Positions 35,528 to 44,964 of a stretch of DNA of 64,000 bases are shown in pieces. The number at the start of each line of letters is the position of its first letter. Positions within the stretch are counted from its first letter, which is position 1. The notes below the pieces were generated by a model. The model was not told the origin of the DNA, did no database searches, and saw nothing but the letters and a program-made list of their open reading frames with translations. The position numbers and the translations under genes are program-made. This DNA comes from Adlercreutzia equolifaciens (lineage in GTDB: Bacteria > Actinomycetota > Coriobacteriia > Coriobacteriales > Eggerthellaceae), in assembly GCF_029076695.1 (NCBI RefSeq), contig NZ_JARFIK010000002.1, positions 806,001-870,000 of the forward strand, in the 5' to 3' direction.

Positions 35528-36713
35528 ACGTGCGCGCCGCAAGAACAAGGCCCTGGCCGCCCCGAAGATCGGTGTCATCATTGCGAACACCGGCACTCCC
35601 GCGGCTCCCACGCCCAAAGCCGTGAAGAAGTACTTGGGGCAGTTTCTCATGGACCGGCGCATTTGCCCTATGCCGTGGCCAGTGTGGTGGTGCCTGCTCC
35701 ATACCGTCATTCTGCGCAAGCGCGCCAAAGCCTCGGCGGCCAAGTACGAGGAAATCTGGATGCCCGAGGGTTCGCCGCTGAACGTCATCTACGGTTCGCT
35801 TGTGCGCGGGCTGAACGAATACTATGCCGAGCGCGGCCTTCCCGTGGAAGTGCGCGCGGGCATGAGTTACGGCAAGCCCTCGCTCAAGCAGGCGGTCAAG
35901 GAGCTGAAGCAAGCGGGCTGCACGCAGCTGGTGGTGCTTCCCATGTATCCCCAGACGGCCTACTCGACGGTGGGGTCGGTTACCGACGCGCTGCACAAGG
36001 CCGTGCGCCGCGCACGGTGGAAATATCCCGTGGAGGTCATCGAAGGCTACAGCGAGGACGCCGTCTACGTGCGTGCCATTGCCGCCTCCATTCGCAACGC
36101 CGGCTTCCGGGAGGATTCCAACGACCGTCTTCTGTTCTCGTTCCACTCCATCCCGCTCAAGGACATCGAGGCGGGGGACACCTACGAGCTGCAGACGGGG
36201 GCAACCAGCTTGGCCGTGGCCGGGGAACTGGGTCTCGATCGTCGTCGCTGGACCATCAGTTACCAGAGTCGCTTCGACAAGGGCCGCACCTGGCTTTCGC
36301 CTTTCACCCGCCCCACCCTGGTGCGCCTGGCCCAAGCGGCCGAGGCCGACAGCCGTTTATTTATAGTGTGCCCCAACTTCTCGGTGGATTGCCTGGAAAC
36401 GCTCTACGACATTCCCTATGAGCTGGAGCCTTTGTATCGGGCGGCGCTGGCCGGCGAGTTCGTCGATGCCGACGAAGAGCCCGGTGCCTTGGAGAACACG
36501 GGAAAAACCGTCGCTTCCTGTCACGACGAGGCCCATCGCGACGTGTTCCGCACCAAGCGTCGCCAGCGAGCGGCCGAGGAGTACCTGCGGGGCAGTCACG
36601 CCCGACAGGAGACTGAGGATGATTTCATCTACGTGCCGTGTCTTAACCGCTCCCGGGCCCATGTGCGCGTGCTGACGCATTTGCTGGCCCCCTATGTGGG
36701 GGACGAGGCCTAA
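35520..36713 (+). CDS. hemH: Ferrochelatase
   Basis: Inserts Fe2+ into a porphyrin; in Actinobacteria the substrate is often coproporphyrin III. It begins near residue 15 with KIGVIIANTGTP, and has FLMDRRICPMP, GSPLNVIYGSLVRGL, GMSYGKPSLKQAV, the catalytic His in FSFHSIPLKD, and NFSVDCLETLYDI with the active-site Glu. 397 residues; the last 60 or so (VASCHDEAHRDVF...) are an unusual C-terminal extension with two Cys (CHDE, PCLNRS). Its stop overlaps the convergent lysR gene by 4 nt. A HemN-type radical SAM gene lies 3 kb away. Confidence 0.9.
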   Translation: MTKRARRKNKALAAPKIGVIIANTGTPAAPTPKAVKKYLGQFLMDRRICPMPWPVWWCLLHTVILRKRAKASAAKYEEIWMPEGSPLNVIYGSLVRGLNEYYAERGLPVEVRAGMSYGKPSLKQAVKELKQAGCTQLVVLPMYPQTAYSTVGSVTDALHKAVRRARWKYPVEVIEGYSEDAVYVRAIAASIRNAGFREDSNDRLLFSFHSIPLKDIEAGDTYELQTGATSLAVAGELGLDRRRWTISYQSRFDKGRTWLSPFTRPTLVRLAQAAEADSRLFIVCPNFSVDCLETLYDIPYELEPLYRAALAGEFVDADEEPGALENTGKTVASCHDEAHRDVFRTKRRQRAAEEYLRGSHARQETEDDFIYVPCLNRSRAHVRVLTHLLAPYVGDEA

Positions 36714-37645
36714 GCGTCTTCCCGTTTTTCCTCGCGGGCGAAGTAGCGGTCGAGCTCGTCGGCTTTGCCGTAGTGGCCCACGATGACGCGTGCCACGGCC
36801 AGGGCCTGCGGCGACAGGCTGTCCCTAAACACAAATACCGAGGCTAAATCCAAGGGCGCGTTGCGCAGGGGCCGCTGGCACACCTCGTCGGTGACCAATC
36901 CCTGGGCGTAGGAGCTTTGGATGATGAAAACGTGCTGGCGCGTGGATACCTGGGCGAGCATGAGATTTTTGTCGTGGAGGATGGCCTCGCTGCGCAGCCC
37001 ATGGTTGCGAAACACCGTCTCGAATAGGCGTCCTTTGTAGGGACTGGTCTGCACCACGGTCCGTCCGCACAGGTCGCGGGCGAAGTCCACCGAACTTTGA
37101 GCGGCCAGGGGGTCGTCGCAGCTGACCAGTACGGAAAGCGCATCATCGGTGAGGCGAATGCAGGGCAGCCCCCAATGATCCGGGGGTCGCATGGTCACAG
37201 CGAAGTCCAGCTCTCCCTGGGCAATCTGGCGCCAGAAGGCATCGTGATCGCCATCGACAATTTCGATGCGCACGGTGTCGCTGGGTTCGAAGTAGGAGAG
37301 CAGCCGCCGCTTTTCCTCATAGCCCACGAACATGCTCAGCAGCCCCACGCGCACGGTTTCCGGCTTCGGGGTGTCCAGGCTGCGCAGTTCATCCAGGCAG
37401 CGGCTCCAGGCGTCGTCTTCCTGACGCAGGAAGGTCAGCAGCATCTGCCCCGCCTCCGTCAGCTCTACGCCCCGCTTATGGCGGGTGAATAAGGCCACGC
37501 CCACCATCTTCTCCAGCTCCCTCATGCTAAGGGAGAGCCCCTGGCGCGTCAGGTAAAGGTTCTGGGCCGCTTTCGTGATGTTGCCCGTGGCGCACAGTTC
37601 GTAGAAATAGCGCCGCTGTTCCTCGTTCAAGCGAAGAGATGCCAT
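36710..37645 (-). CDS. LysR-type transcriptional regulator
   Basis: 311 residues. N-terminal winged HTH (LNEEQRRYFYELCATGNITK, AAQNLYLTRQGLSLSMREL) followed by a periplasmic-binding-protein-like effector domain. ATG 37645 follows AGGAGGGGCC; upstream codons to 37840 lie in the promoter region. It is divergent from the Tat-exported flavoprotein at 37924 with 278 bp between starts, the usual layout for a LysR regulator and its target. The effector is unknown, presumably the flavoprotein substrate. Confidence 0.88.
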   Translation of the reverse strand: MASLRLNEEQRRYFYELCATGNITKAAQNLYLTRQGLSLSMRELEKMVGVALFTRHKRGVELTEAGQMLLTFLRQEDDAWSRCLDELRSLDTPKPETVRVGLLSMFVGYEEKRRLLSYFEPSDTVRIEIVDGDHDAFWRQIAQGELDFAVTMRPPDHWGLPCIRLTDDALSVLVSCDDPLAAQSSVDFARDLCGRTVVQTSPYKGRLFETVFRNHGLRSEAILHDKNLMLAQVSTRQHVFIIQSSYAQGLVTDEVCQRPLRNAPLDLASVFVFRDSLSPQALAVARVIVGHYGKADELDRYFAREEKREDA

Positions 37646-37923
37646 GGCCCCTCCTGCCAGCAGTTCGTTTCGCATGACGCCGTGTTCGGCATGGCGGCTA
37701 ATATAGGTTACCGTGCGAAGGACAGCAAGGCCTTGCGGAAAACTGTTTAGTACCAGGTTGAGGAGAGGGGAGAACGATACTTCATTGACCAGGGAAAAGA
37801 AGCTGCCGCAATGGGACAGTTTGCGGATAGCCCCACTCATCTCTTTCTTTTAGCCGCCCTGCAAGCTTCGTATAGTGGGGCCACGGAGAACAGCGGGTTC
37901 TCCCAAAGAAGAGAGGGATCATC

Positions 37924-39498
37924 ATGAGCAACGTTACCAGAAGGGACCTTTTCAAGGGATTCGCCATGGGCTCCATGGCCGTGATGTCCGGTGCTGCCGT
38001 AGTGGGGTGCGCTCCTGCCGAGCAGGACGCGGCCGCCAAGGAGGAGCTGGCGGGTACCGGCGTCTATCAGTACGCGAAGCGTGAGAGCGAAGTGGCCGAC
38101 CGTACGCCCATTGATACGGGAGTGTTGGTTATCGGCGGTGGCGGTGCCGGCCTTTGCGCGGCCCTTTCCGCAGCTGAGCAGGGCGCGTTGGTGACGCTCT
38201 GCGAGAAGACTTCGATGTTCGGCGGCGCCACGGCGCTGTCGAGCGGCAAGATTCCCGCCGTCGGCACGGCGCAGCAGCAGGCTAAGGGGGAAGAGGACAG
38301 CATCGGTGCCTGCGTCATGGACATCATGCGTCCTAGCAACTACAGCGTTCGTCCCGATCTGGTCTACACGGTGGTGGAGCAGTCGAAGGACATTGTGGAG
38401 TGGACCGAGGGCTTTGGTGCCGTGTGGAACGTCGATGACGTACTGTATTTCGGCCAGACGGCCTACCGCATGCACACTACCGAGGGCGAGGGCGCGGGCC
38501 TGACCGACGCGCTCATCGCCAGCGTTGAGGCGAACTCCTCCATTAGCTGCCTGCTTTCCTGCGAGATCGAGGGTCTGATCCTTGACGACGAAGAGGATGT
38601 GGTGGTGGGTGCCTGGGGCAAGAACGGCACCGAGGACGTGGCCTTCTTCGCCCAGAACACCATTTTGGCTTCCAGCGGCTTTGCCAACAACCCCGATATG
38701 CTTGAGCAGTACTGCCCCGAGGCCGTCCCCGCCGTCAAGGTGGTGGCCCCCGGCGCCACGGGCGAGGGCATTCTCTGGGCGGAAGAGCTGGGTGCCGTGC
38801 TGCAGAACATGGGCGCCTATCAGGGCCATGCCTTCCACGGCGTTGAAAACGACAAGGTGCTCGAGCAGGGGGTGGCGAATAACGGCGGCATCATTGTGAA
38901 TCAGGACGGCAACCGCTTCATGAACGAGTACGGCGGCTACTCCGAGCTGTCGCCCCATGTGCTGGCGCAGCCGGGCAATATCGGGTACCTGTGCTTCACC
39001 GACATTCAGCGCGAGAAGAGCGCGAAGTTCGCCAGCTGGGAAGAGGAGGGCATTCTGATGACGGCCTCGTCGGTGGCTGACTTGGCCAAGGCCATCGGGG
39101 CCGACCCCCAAAAACTCGAGCGTACTATCGCTGATTACCAGGCGGCGCTGAAGACCGGCATGGACAAGTTCAACCGCTGCCATCTTCCCGAAAGCTTCGA
39201 GCCCCCGTTCTACGCGGTGAAACTTACGGGCGAGATTCGCCACACCCAGGGCGGCATGGCCACCGACGTGGCGGGCCATGTGCTGCGTGCCGACGGTTTG
39301 CTGATCGAGGGACTTTACGCCGCCGGCGGCTGCACCGAGGGATTCTCTTCCCGCGGTGGCGCCGCCTACATGAGCGGCAACGGCCTCATCCAGGCCCTGG
39401 TGTTCGGCAAGATTGCCGGTGCAGCCGCTGCCACCGAAACCCGTGGCGAGGCCGTGCTGGTGGAATGGGAGGAGACTCCCGAGGACGCCTACGTATAA
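37924..39498 (+). CDS. Tat-exported lipoprotein flavoprotein reductase (fumarate/urocanate reductase-like)
   Basis: FAD-dependent oxidoreductase of the fumarate reductase flavoprotein family, probably acting outside the membrane. The N-terminus has a twin-arginine motif (TRRDLFKGF, Arg6-Arg7) and a lipobox (AVVGC, Cys29). FAD site VIGGGGAGLCAALSAAEQG, catalytic-domain HTQGGMATDV, and the C-terminal GGCTEGFSSRGGAAYMSGNG are typical. 524 residues. It has no FMN-binding or heme domain, so it needs a separate electron donor. TATAGT at 37871-37876 may be its -10. Substrate unknown: such genes in Coriobacteriia act on diverse dietary or host compounds. LysR regulator divergent. Confidence 0.88.
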   Translation: MSNVTRRDLFKGFAMGSMAVMSGAAVVGCAPAEQDAAAKEELAGTGVYQYAKRESEVADRTPIDTGVLVIGGGGAGLCAALSAAEQGALVTLCEKTSMFGGATALSSGKIPAVGTAQQQAKGEEDSIGACVMDIMRPSNYSVRPDLVYTVVEQSKDIVEWTEGFGAVWNVDDVLYFGQTAYRMHTTEGEGAGLTDALIASVEANSSISCLLSCEIEGLILDDEEDVVVGAWGKNGTEDVAFFAQNTILASSGFANNPDMLEQYCPEAVPAVKVVAPGATGEGILWAEELGAVLQNMGAYQGHAFHGVENDKVLEQGVANNGGIIVNQDGNRFMNEYGGYSELSPHVLAQPGNIGYLCFTDIQREKSAKFASWEEEGILMTASSVADLAKAIGADPQKLERTIADYQAALKTGMDKFNRCHLPESFEPPFYAVKLTGEIRHTQGGMATDVAGHVLRADGLLIEGLYAAGGCTEGFSSRGGAAYMSGNGLIQALVFGKIAGAAAATETRGEAVLVEWEETPEDAYV

Positions 39499-39798
39499 AC
39501 CGTTTCCCATACCCTCCCCAGATTTCCCCGCTGCCTCCCCTCAAGAGGGAGCGGGGAAATTTTTACGGGGAAGGCAGTGCCCATTTGCTGTGTTAGCTTG
39601 ACAAAGAGGGAAGGGGGGCGAGTGGTGTTTTAAGGCGGTTGTTGCTTCCGTGCAATATGTAAAGTTTACGATGACGTAAGCAATCAGCAATAAATTTCGG
39701 GCATCGTTGGCGGCAGTGATAGGATGACACCACTTACTGAAACGCGTCACGCAATCGGGGGAGGTGCAGGGCGCAAACTGACGAGCTAAAGGAGATCT
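39499..39798 (+). promoter_or_regulatory. Intergenic: terminator, then leader of radical SAM gene
   Basis: It holds a terminator (39523-39566), then about 230 bp of mixed composition with a perfect short palindrome GTAAAGTTTAC at 39659-39669 in an AT-rich patch that could be an operator or promoter element for the gene at 39799. GGAGATCT lies just before the start. No gene seen. Confidence 0.4.
39523..39566 (+). terminator. Terminator after the Tat flavoprotein gene
   Basis: TTTCCCCGCTGCCTC (39523-39537) pairs with GAGGGAGCGGGGAAA (39545-39559), followed by TTTTT. Confidence 0.85.
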
Positions 39799-41124
39799 AT
39801 GCTTTCCGAGCGTTTGCTTACGGGTGTTGTCGGCACCTTGGCAAAAAACCAGCTGACCTTGAAACCCCCCAGCCAGGATAAGCTTCCCGATCCCGTGCCC
39901 GGTCGTCCTTACACGCTCTATGCCCACGTGCCTTTTTGCGAGCGCCTGTGCCCGTACTGCAGCTTCAATCGCTTCCCCTATCGCGAGGAGCGAGCGCGCG
40001 ATTATTTCGCGTCGCTGCGCAAGGAAATGCGCATGCTGGCCGATCAGGGCTACGATTTCGAGAGCATGTACGTGGGAGGCGGCACGCCGACGGTGGACAT
40101 CGACGAGCTGTGCGAGACCATCGATCTGGCCCGCGAGCTCTTCTCCATTCGCGAGGTAAACTCTGAGACGAACCCGAACCACCTTATTCCGGCCTATCTC
40201 GACAAGCTCAAGGGGCGCGTGCAGCGCCTTTCGGTGGGGGTGCAGAGTTTCGACGACGAACTGCTCAAGCAGATGGACCGCTACGAAAAGTACGGCAGCG
40301 GCCAGGAGATTTTCGAGCGCATTGGCGAGACGGCCCCTTATTTCGAATCCTTGAATGTGGATATGATCTTCAACTTCCCCTCGCAAACCGAGGATATCCT
40401 GTTCAGCGATTTGGAGAAGATCACGCTGTGCGGCTGCGACCAGACCACCTTCTCTCCGCTGTACCAGTCCCATGCCACCACGCGCAAGATGGAAAACGTC
40501 TTGGGCAACATGGACTACGAGAAGGAGCGTCGCTTCTATCATATTATCGACGAGGTGCTGGCCGGCGGCGAGCATCCGTTCTTCGAGCGCCGCACTTTGT
40601 GGACCTTTAATCGTCTCGACGAGAACCAAGAACGCACCGAGCACCTGGAGGTTGACGAGTACGCCGTGTCCTACGAGGAGTGCGTGGGCATCGGCAGCGG
40701 CTCCATTACCCATCTCGATCATAGGCTGCTGGTGAATACGTTCGACTTGAAAGAGTACGGCCGCCAGCTGGCCGAGGACCAGGCTCCCTTGCTGGGCCAG
40801 GCGGTTATCTCGCGCCGCGATATGATGCGCTATAAGTTCCTGTTGCAGCTTTACGCGTTGCGTTTCGACAAGCACGAGTTCGAGCGCGACTTCGGTGTTA
40901 GTGTCGAGCGCGGTCTTCCTGCAGAGATGGCCTTTATGCGTCTCAACGGCGCCTTCGCCACCGATAACGACGACGAGCTGACCCTGACGCCGCGCGGCCG
41001 CTATCTGACCGTGGTGCTCTATCGCCAGTATTTGGCCAGCTTGAATAACCTGCGCGAGCAGGCACGCTCCCAAATTGTCGGCCTGGAGCACGACTTGCTG
41101 TTCGGCGACGGGACTGAGAAATAG
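39799..41124 (+). CDS. HemN/HemW-type radical SAM protein
   Basis: Radical SAM enzyme of the coproporphyrinogen III oxidase family. The 4Fe-4S motif is CERLCPYCSFNRF (CxxxCxxC, about residues 50-57), preceded by YTLYAHVPF and followed by MYVGGGTPTVDIDEL, LSVGVQSFDDELLKQMDRY and MIFNFPSQTEDILFSD. The C-terminal HemN domain (SRRDMMRYKFLLQLYALRF) is present. 441 residues. It could be anaerobic HemN, the heme-chaperone-like HemW, or a heme-degrading relative; the ferrochelatase 3 kb upstream favours a tetrapyrrole role. Monocistronic, terminator at 41160. Confidence 0.82.
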   Translation: MLSERLLTGVVGTLAKNQLTLKPPSQDKLPDPVPGRPYTLYAHVPFCERLCPYCSFNRFPYREERARDYFASLRKEMRMLADQGYDFESMYVGGGTPTVDIDELCETIDLARELFSIREVNSETNPNHLIPAYLDKLKGRVQRLSVGVQSFDDELLKQMDRYEKYGSGQEIFERIGETAPYFESLNVDMIFNFPSQTEDILFSDLEKITLCGCDQTTFSPLYQSHATTRKMENVLGNMDYEKERRFYHIIDEVLAGGEHPFFERRTLWTFNRLDENQERTEHLEVDEYAVSYEECVGIGSGSITHLDHRLLVNTFDLKEYGRQLAEDQAPLLGQAVISRRDMMRYKFLLQLYALRFDKHEFERDFGVSVERGLPAEMAFMRLNGAFATDNDDELTLTPRGRYLTVVLYRQYLASLNNLREQARSQIVGLEHDLLFGDGTEK

Positions 41125-41159
41125 CCGTTTTCGCTAAAGGAAACGCAACGGGCGCACGT

Positions 41160-41209
41160 AAAGGACTTGCTGCAGCTTTAACGCTGAAACCACAGCAAGT
41201 CCTTTTTCT
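41160..41209 (+). terminator. Terminator after the radical SAM gene
   Basis: AAAGGACTTGCTG (41160-41172) pairs with CAGCAAGTCCTTT (41193-41205), then TTC; the loop is about 20 nt. Confidence 0.85.
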
Positions 41210-41300
41210 TGTCTGAAATCCCTAGAAAGCGGCTTAACATCCGAAGCTCCCGCTGCGGGAGGAGGCAGTGGGAGCTTCGGAAGGGGAGGGCAAAGAGGGA

Positions 41301-42941
41301 TTAACCGAGCGTGTAGGCGTTAGTTCCGGCCAGTCGTCCCAGCGACAGGGCAATGCCGTGGCTGATGCCTGGAGCGGTCATGGGGTATTCAGCGCCAAAG
41401 CGGCAGCCCTGGTTGTTGCCGGCCACGTAAAGACCCGGCACCGGATTCCCGCTCTCGTCAAGGGCGCGGCACTCGCGGTCGCAATCTATGCCACCCATCA
41501 TAACGAGCATGTTGCCGGGATGCCCCTCGTAGACATAGTAGGGCGGCTCGATAGCAACCAGGGCAGAGGGAGTCTTGCCGAAGTCCGCATCGAAGTGCTC
41601 GGCGGCGAGCTCGTTGTAGCGCGCAATGGTGTCGGTAAGCGTCGCTGTATCGCAGCCCACGATGGCAGCTGCCTCTTCAATGCTCTCGAGCGGTTCGGGC
41701 TTGACGGCATCGGGACCCGGCTGGAGGACTTTGGGACCCTGGGCTTCGCCGGTGATGCAGTAGGCAATTTCACCGGGGCATCGCATGATGACATTCGAAA
41801 GCGACTGGGCGCCGAGATCCTCATTGATGAAACGATCACCCCGATTGTTCACAAGGAGAACGTCGGCAATATCGGAGAGATGGCTCATGGGGGCATAGGG
41901 GGCCTTTTCCATGACGGCGCCGGCCCATATTGCCATCTGGTGGCCTTCGCCGATGTTGCAAATTTCACCGGCGGCATCCATGCAGTTGTAGGTGCAGTTC
42001 AGATTTACGGCTTGCGGAGCGTATACTTCCAACATCTCTTTGTTGTTGCCGAAGTCTCCACAAGAGAGCACGACGGCCTTAGCGGCGTTGATGCGGGTGT
42101 AGTTCCCCTCAAGGTCTTGGACGATCACAGCGGTAACGCGGTCGTTCTCTTTTACCAGTTGGCGCCCCCACGTAGCGTACAGGAACTCGCCGCCCTTTGA
42201 TTCCACCTCGTTCTGGAAGCTGAGCATGGGGTAGTAGAATCCTGCATCCTCGGGAAACGTGGGGTCGAAGTTGACGCTCATGGCCGTTGCCCAGGCCGGA
42301 TATCGGCCATCGACATTCTCCGTTGCCTTAGGCATGAGATAGACCGTGCCGTTGAGCGGTCCCTCCGGCGCCATCTCTCCGGGGCCGAGGAGCTTCACCT
42401 CGTCGCAGAGTTCCAGGAACCACTCGACATCCTGGCCCGAATGATCGGCCCAGTGCTTCAAAAGGCTTTGATTTGCCATTTGCAGCGTGTCCTGCATGTA
42501 GCGATTGATGAGTGCTGTGGCGTCGATCTCGGGATATCCCGCCTCGACTTGGTACTTGCTGCCAATGCTGCCAATTTGGGAGCCCATGGAGCCACGGCAA
42601 TTGAAGCGCTCGGATTTCTCCACGACGATGACCTTGGCACCGGCGTCGGTGGCAGCACGAGCGGCCGCCATGCCGGCAATACCGCAGCCGACAATAACAA
42701 CGTCGGCGTCCTTGGTGTTGGAGATTTCAGCTTCGGGAATGGGAGCGGGGGCGGTGAGGAACGAGGTCGCTGAAGTGGTTTCGCTCGATCCGTCGACTGA
42801 TCCCGGAACGGCTTCAGATGTGCCTTGCTGTTTGGGAGCGCACCCGGCCAGCCCCAGGGCTGCCAGGGCGCCGGCGCATGCAGCGCCTCCTAAAAAAGAA
42901 CGACGGGAAACGTGAGCGCTCTTCAAAGTTGACTGACTCAT
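41301..42941 (-). CDS. Tat-exported lipoprotein flavoprotein oxidoreductase, second
   Basis: 546 residues. Signal with twin arginines (SRRSFLGGA, Arg13-Arg14) and lipobox LAGC (Cys34), then a Thr/Ser-rich linker, then FAD site VVIVGCGIAGMAAARAATDAG. Near the C-terminus VPGLYVAGNNQGCRFGAEYP ends the FAD domain. Unlike the gene at 37924 it has MMGGIDCDREC where HTxGG is usual, so its active site differs. Start ATG 42941 after CAGGAGG. It is divergent from the membrane LuxR-type gene at 43170 (228 bp), its likely regulator. The substrate is unknown; no dedicated cytochrome is adjacent. Confidence 0.85.
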   Translation of the reverse strand: MSQSTLKSAHVSRRSFLGGAACAGALAALGLAGCAPKQQGTSEAVPGSVDGSSETTSATSFLTAPAPIPEAEISNTKDADVVIVGCGIAGMAAARAATDAGAKVIVVEKSERFNCRGSMGSQIGSIGSKYQVEAGYPEIDATALINRYMQDTLQMANQSLLKHWADHSGQDVEWFLELCDEVKLLGPGEMAPEGPLNGTVYLMPKATENVDGRYPAWATAMSVNFDPTFPEDAGFYYPMLSFQNEVESKGGEFLYATWGRQLVKENDRVTAVIVQDLEGNYTRINAAKAVVLSCGDFGNNKEMLEVYAPQAVNLNCTYNCMDAAGEICNIGEGHQMAIWAGAVMEKAPYAPMSHLSDIADVLLVNNRGDRFINEDLGAQSLSNVIMRCPGEIAYCITGEAQGPKVLQPGPDAVKPEPLESIEEAAAIVGCDTATLTDTIARYNELAAEHFDADFGKTPSALVAIEPPYYVYEGHPGNMLVMMGGIDCDRECRALDESGNPVPGLYVAGNNQGCRFGAEYPMTAPGISHGIALSLGRLAGTNAYTLG

Positions 42942-43169
42942 TGGTACCTCCTGTGGTGGTGTTCCTCCTGTAGTTCGCCAGCTGGGTTCAGCTTGCGAAC
43001 TTCCTGCCGTCATCTTAGACAGACGGCTCTTTTTCGCTGTCATCCTTCGATTGTGAATCCGACGTTGCCTCTGTCACCCAAAAAGAATGAATCTGCTGGC
43101 CGAGCCAGCAAAAGAGGTAGGGTGACAGGGTCTGAACTGCTATGATGCGTTCTAAAGAGGGGAGGTCTT

Positions 43170-44720
43170 TTGAATAAGGAAAAGCCGATGCGCGATGTGG
43201 TGCTGTTCGCTTTGGGGTTCGGGTGCCTTTGGTACGCGGGCTTGGCACCTATGGCTGACGTCTCTCTCTTAGCGCCATGGGTCTCATTAGGGTTGCGGTT
43301 GGTGCAAGGCGTTGTGCTTGCCGTGCTCGGTATTTCAATGGTGAAGGGAAGGGGCTCTTCTCTTTGGCGCTTGCTTCCCGCAGCTTGCATCCTGCTCTTT
43401 TGTCTTGTCGTATTTTCGATGGGTGGCAGAACCTCTGGCGTTCTCTCGCAATTCCTCGATCGACTTTTCTTCGGGACGCTCTTTTTCTATTGGCTGTCCG
43501 TGTCTCTTTCTTCCTTGCGCCCGCTACCTGACTGGGCGGTGCCCCTGGGGTTTTTCTTGGGAAGTCTTTTGTCGGTTGGAGGATTTCTCGCTGTGCCGTT
43601 CTTTTCAGTGGAATGGCGGGAGGGGTTTGAGGCGCTCAGTCTGGCGGCTCTTGTTCTTTACGAATGGACGGGGAAGGACCGCAGCGAAGCCCCCGCCGCT
43701 GTAGAGCGAGCTCCGCGCTTTTCTCCGCGCATGCCCCTTCGATCCTGGGTTCTGCGCTACGCGGTCTTGTTGTTGGGGGCGGTGGCGTTTTCCTTTGTGT
43801 TCGGAACCATGACTGACCTTCACGGGTGGATGGGGAAGAGCCATGGCGCGCTGCTGGTTCAGGCGGCTAACGCGGTGGCGGCTTTGGCGGTAGCGGTGAT
43901 CTTCGCCGTGTTCCGGAAGCCCTTTCGCCCCGACGCTGCCATTGCCCTTGTTGTCCCGCTTTTTGCTGCTGCGCTACTCGGCTTGTCGGCCGAGAATAAC
44001 GAGGATATGCTTCCTCGCCTGATCATCATGGTGGGCTATCTTGTCTATATGATGGTAGGCTGGGTTTTCATCTTGCGTGAGCAGCGGGCTTTGGGCGTCG
44101 ACGGCACGCTGACGCTCTCTCTTCTATGTGCGGCCATGCTTGTTTTCGGGCAGATTGGGCGTACCGTGGCACAGGCGGTGCTCGCTCAAGGTGATATGAG
44201 TCAGCCTGAGCTTTCATCGCTTTCGCTGGTGTTGTTTTGGGCCATGATCATTGTGGCCATTGGAGCTTACTGGTTGGCGCGTACGAAAGCCGTGGATCGG
44301 GACTTGGCGCTGGTGGAGCAAGAGAGGGCTGCCCTGTCTGGAAGCGACAGGGCTCTAGTCGGGGACCATGATGGTGTAGGAGAAACGGTTGCTGACGGGT
44401 CTGATGCGCTGGCATCAGAGGCCGAGCAAAGCGGCACGGACTCCGGAGACGAGACGCTGGTAGTGGTGGACCGTCTCTCTCTTCAGGCGTCGGCCTTGCA
44501 GAGTCGTATTGGACTGTCGGCGAGGGAAACCGAAGTGGTGGCAGAATTTGCCCGCGGCCGCTCTGCCGCCGTTATTGCCGAGCGACTTTACGTGTCTCCC
44601 AATACCGTTAAAACGCATTTGCGTCGGATCTACGAGAAAGCGGGCATCCATTCACGTCAAGAGCTTCTTGATTTGCTTGAAGACGCGGAGTCGTCCCAAA
44701 GGAACTCGGAGGAATCGTAG
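43170..44720 (+). CDS. Polytopic membrane protein with LuxR-type HTH
   Basis: 516 residues. The first about 390 are very hydrophobic, with around 12 membrane helices and no recognised sensor fold. An acidic linker (ERAALSGSDRALVGDHDG ...) follows, then a GerE/LuxR DNA-binding domain (LSARETEVVAEFARGRSAA, YVSPNTVKTHLRRIYEKAG). This architecture is common and expanded in Eggerthellaceae, beside exported redox enzymes. The start is uncertain: TTG 43170 (GGAGG 4 nt upstream) or ATG 43188 (AAGGA 7 nt upstream). Base composition is visibly less GC-rich than its neighbours. Probable direct membrane sensor controlling the divergent flavoprotein. Confidence 0.85.
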   Translation: MNKEKPMRDVVLFALGFGCLWYAGLAPMADVSLLAPWVSLGLRLVQGVVLAVLGISMVKGRGSSLWRLLPAACILLFCLVVFSMGGRTSGVLSQFLDRLFFGTLFFYWLSVSLSSLRPLPDWAVPLGFFLGSLLSVGGFLAVPFFSVEWREGFEALSLAALVLYEWTGKDRSEAPAAVERAPRFSPRMPLRSWVLRYAVLLLGAVAFSFVFGTMTDLHGWMGKSHGALLVQAANAVAALAVAVIFAVFRKPFRPDAAIALVVPLFAAALLGLSAENNEDMLPRLIIMVGYLVYMMVGWVFILREQRALGVDGTLTLSLLCAAMLVFGQIGRTVAQAVLAQGDMSQPELSSLSLVLFWAMIIVAIGAYWLARTKAVDRDLALVEQERAALSGSDRALVGDHDGVGETVADGSDALASEAEQSGTDSGDETLVVVDRLSLQASALQSRIGLSARETEVVAEFARGRSAAVIAERLYVSPNTVKTHLRRIYEKAGIHSRQELLDLLEDAESSQRNSEES

Positions 44721-44784
44721 GAGGATTGCGGGATGCGATGGGCGCTTGCTGGGCGAGGATCCTCTGGCAAATGCTGAGCATGCA

Positions 44785-44821
44785 AAAAGGGCTGGAAGCT
44801 TTCGCTTCCAGCCCTTTTAAT
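44785..44821 (-). terminator. Bidirectional terminator between luxR-type gene and tRNA-Pro
   Basis: AAAAAGGGCTGGAAGC (44785-44800) pairs with GCTTCCAGCCCTTTT (44805-44819); T-runs on both strands let it serve both flanking genes. Confidence 0.88.
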
Positions 44822-44824
44822 AGC

Positions 44825-44901
<77 letters not shown>

Positions 44902-44935
44902 TTGGCTTTTGGGCTCTCGCCCAAACAGCTTGTCT

Positions 44936-44964
44936 ATAGTAACCTTCCCTTTTCACGTTTGCAA
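44936..44964 (-). promoter_or_regulatory. tRNA-Pro promoter
   Basis: Minus strand TTGCAA (44964-44959), 17-bp spacer, TACTAT (44941-44936). Confidence 0.65.
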
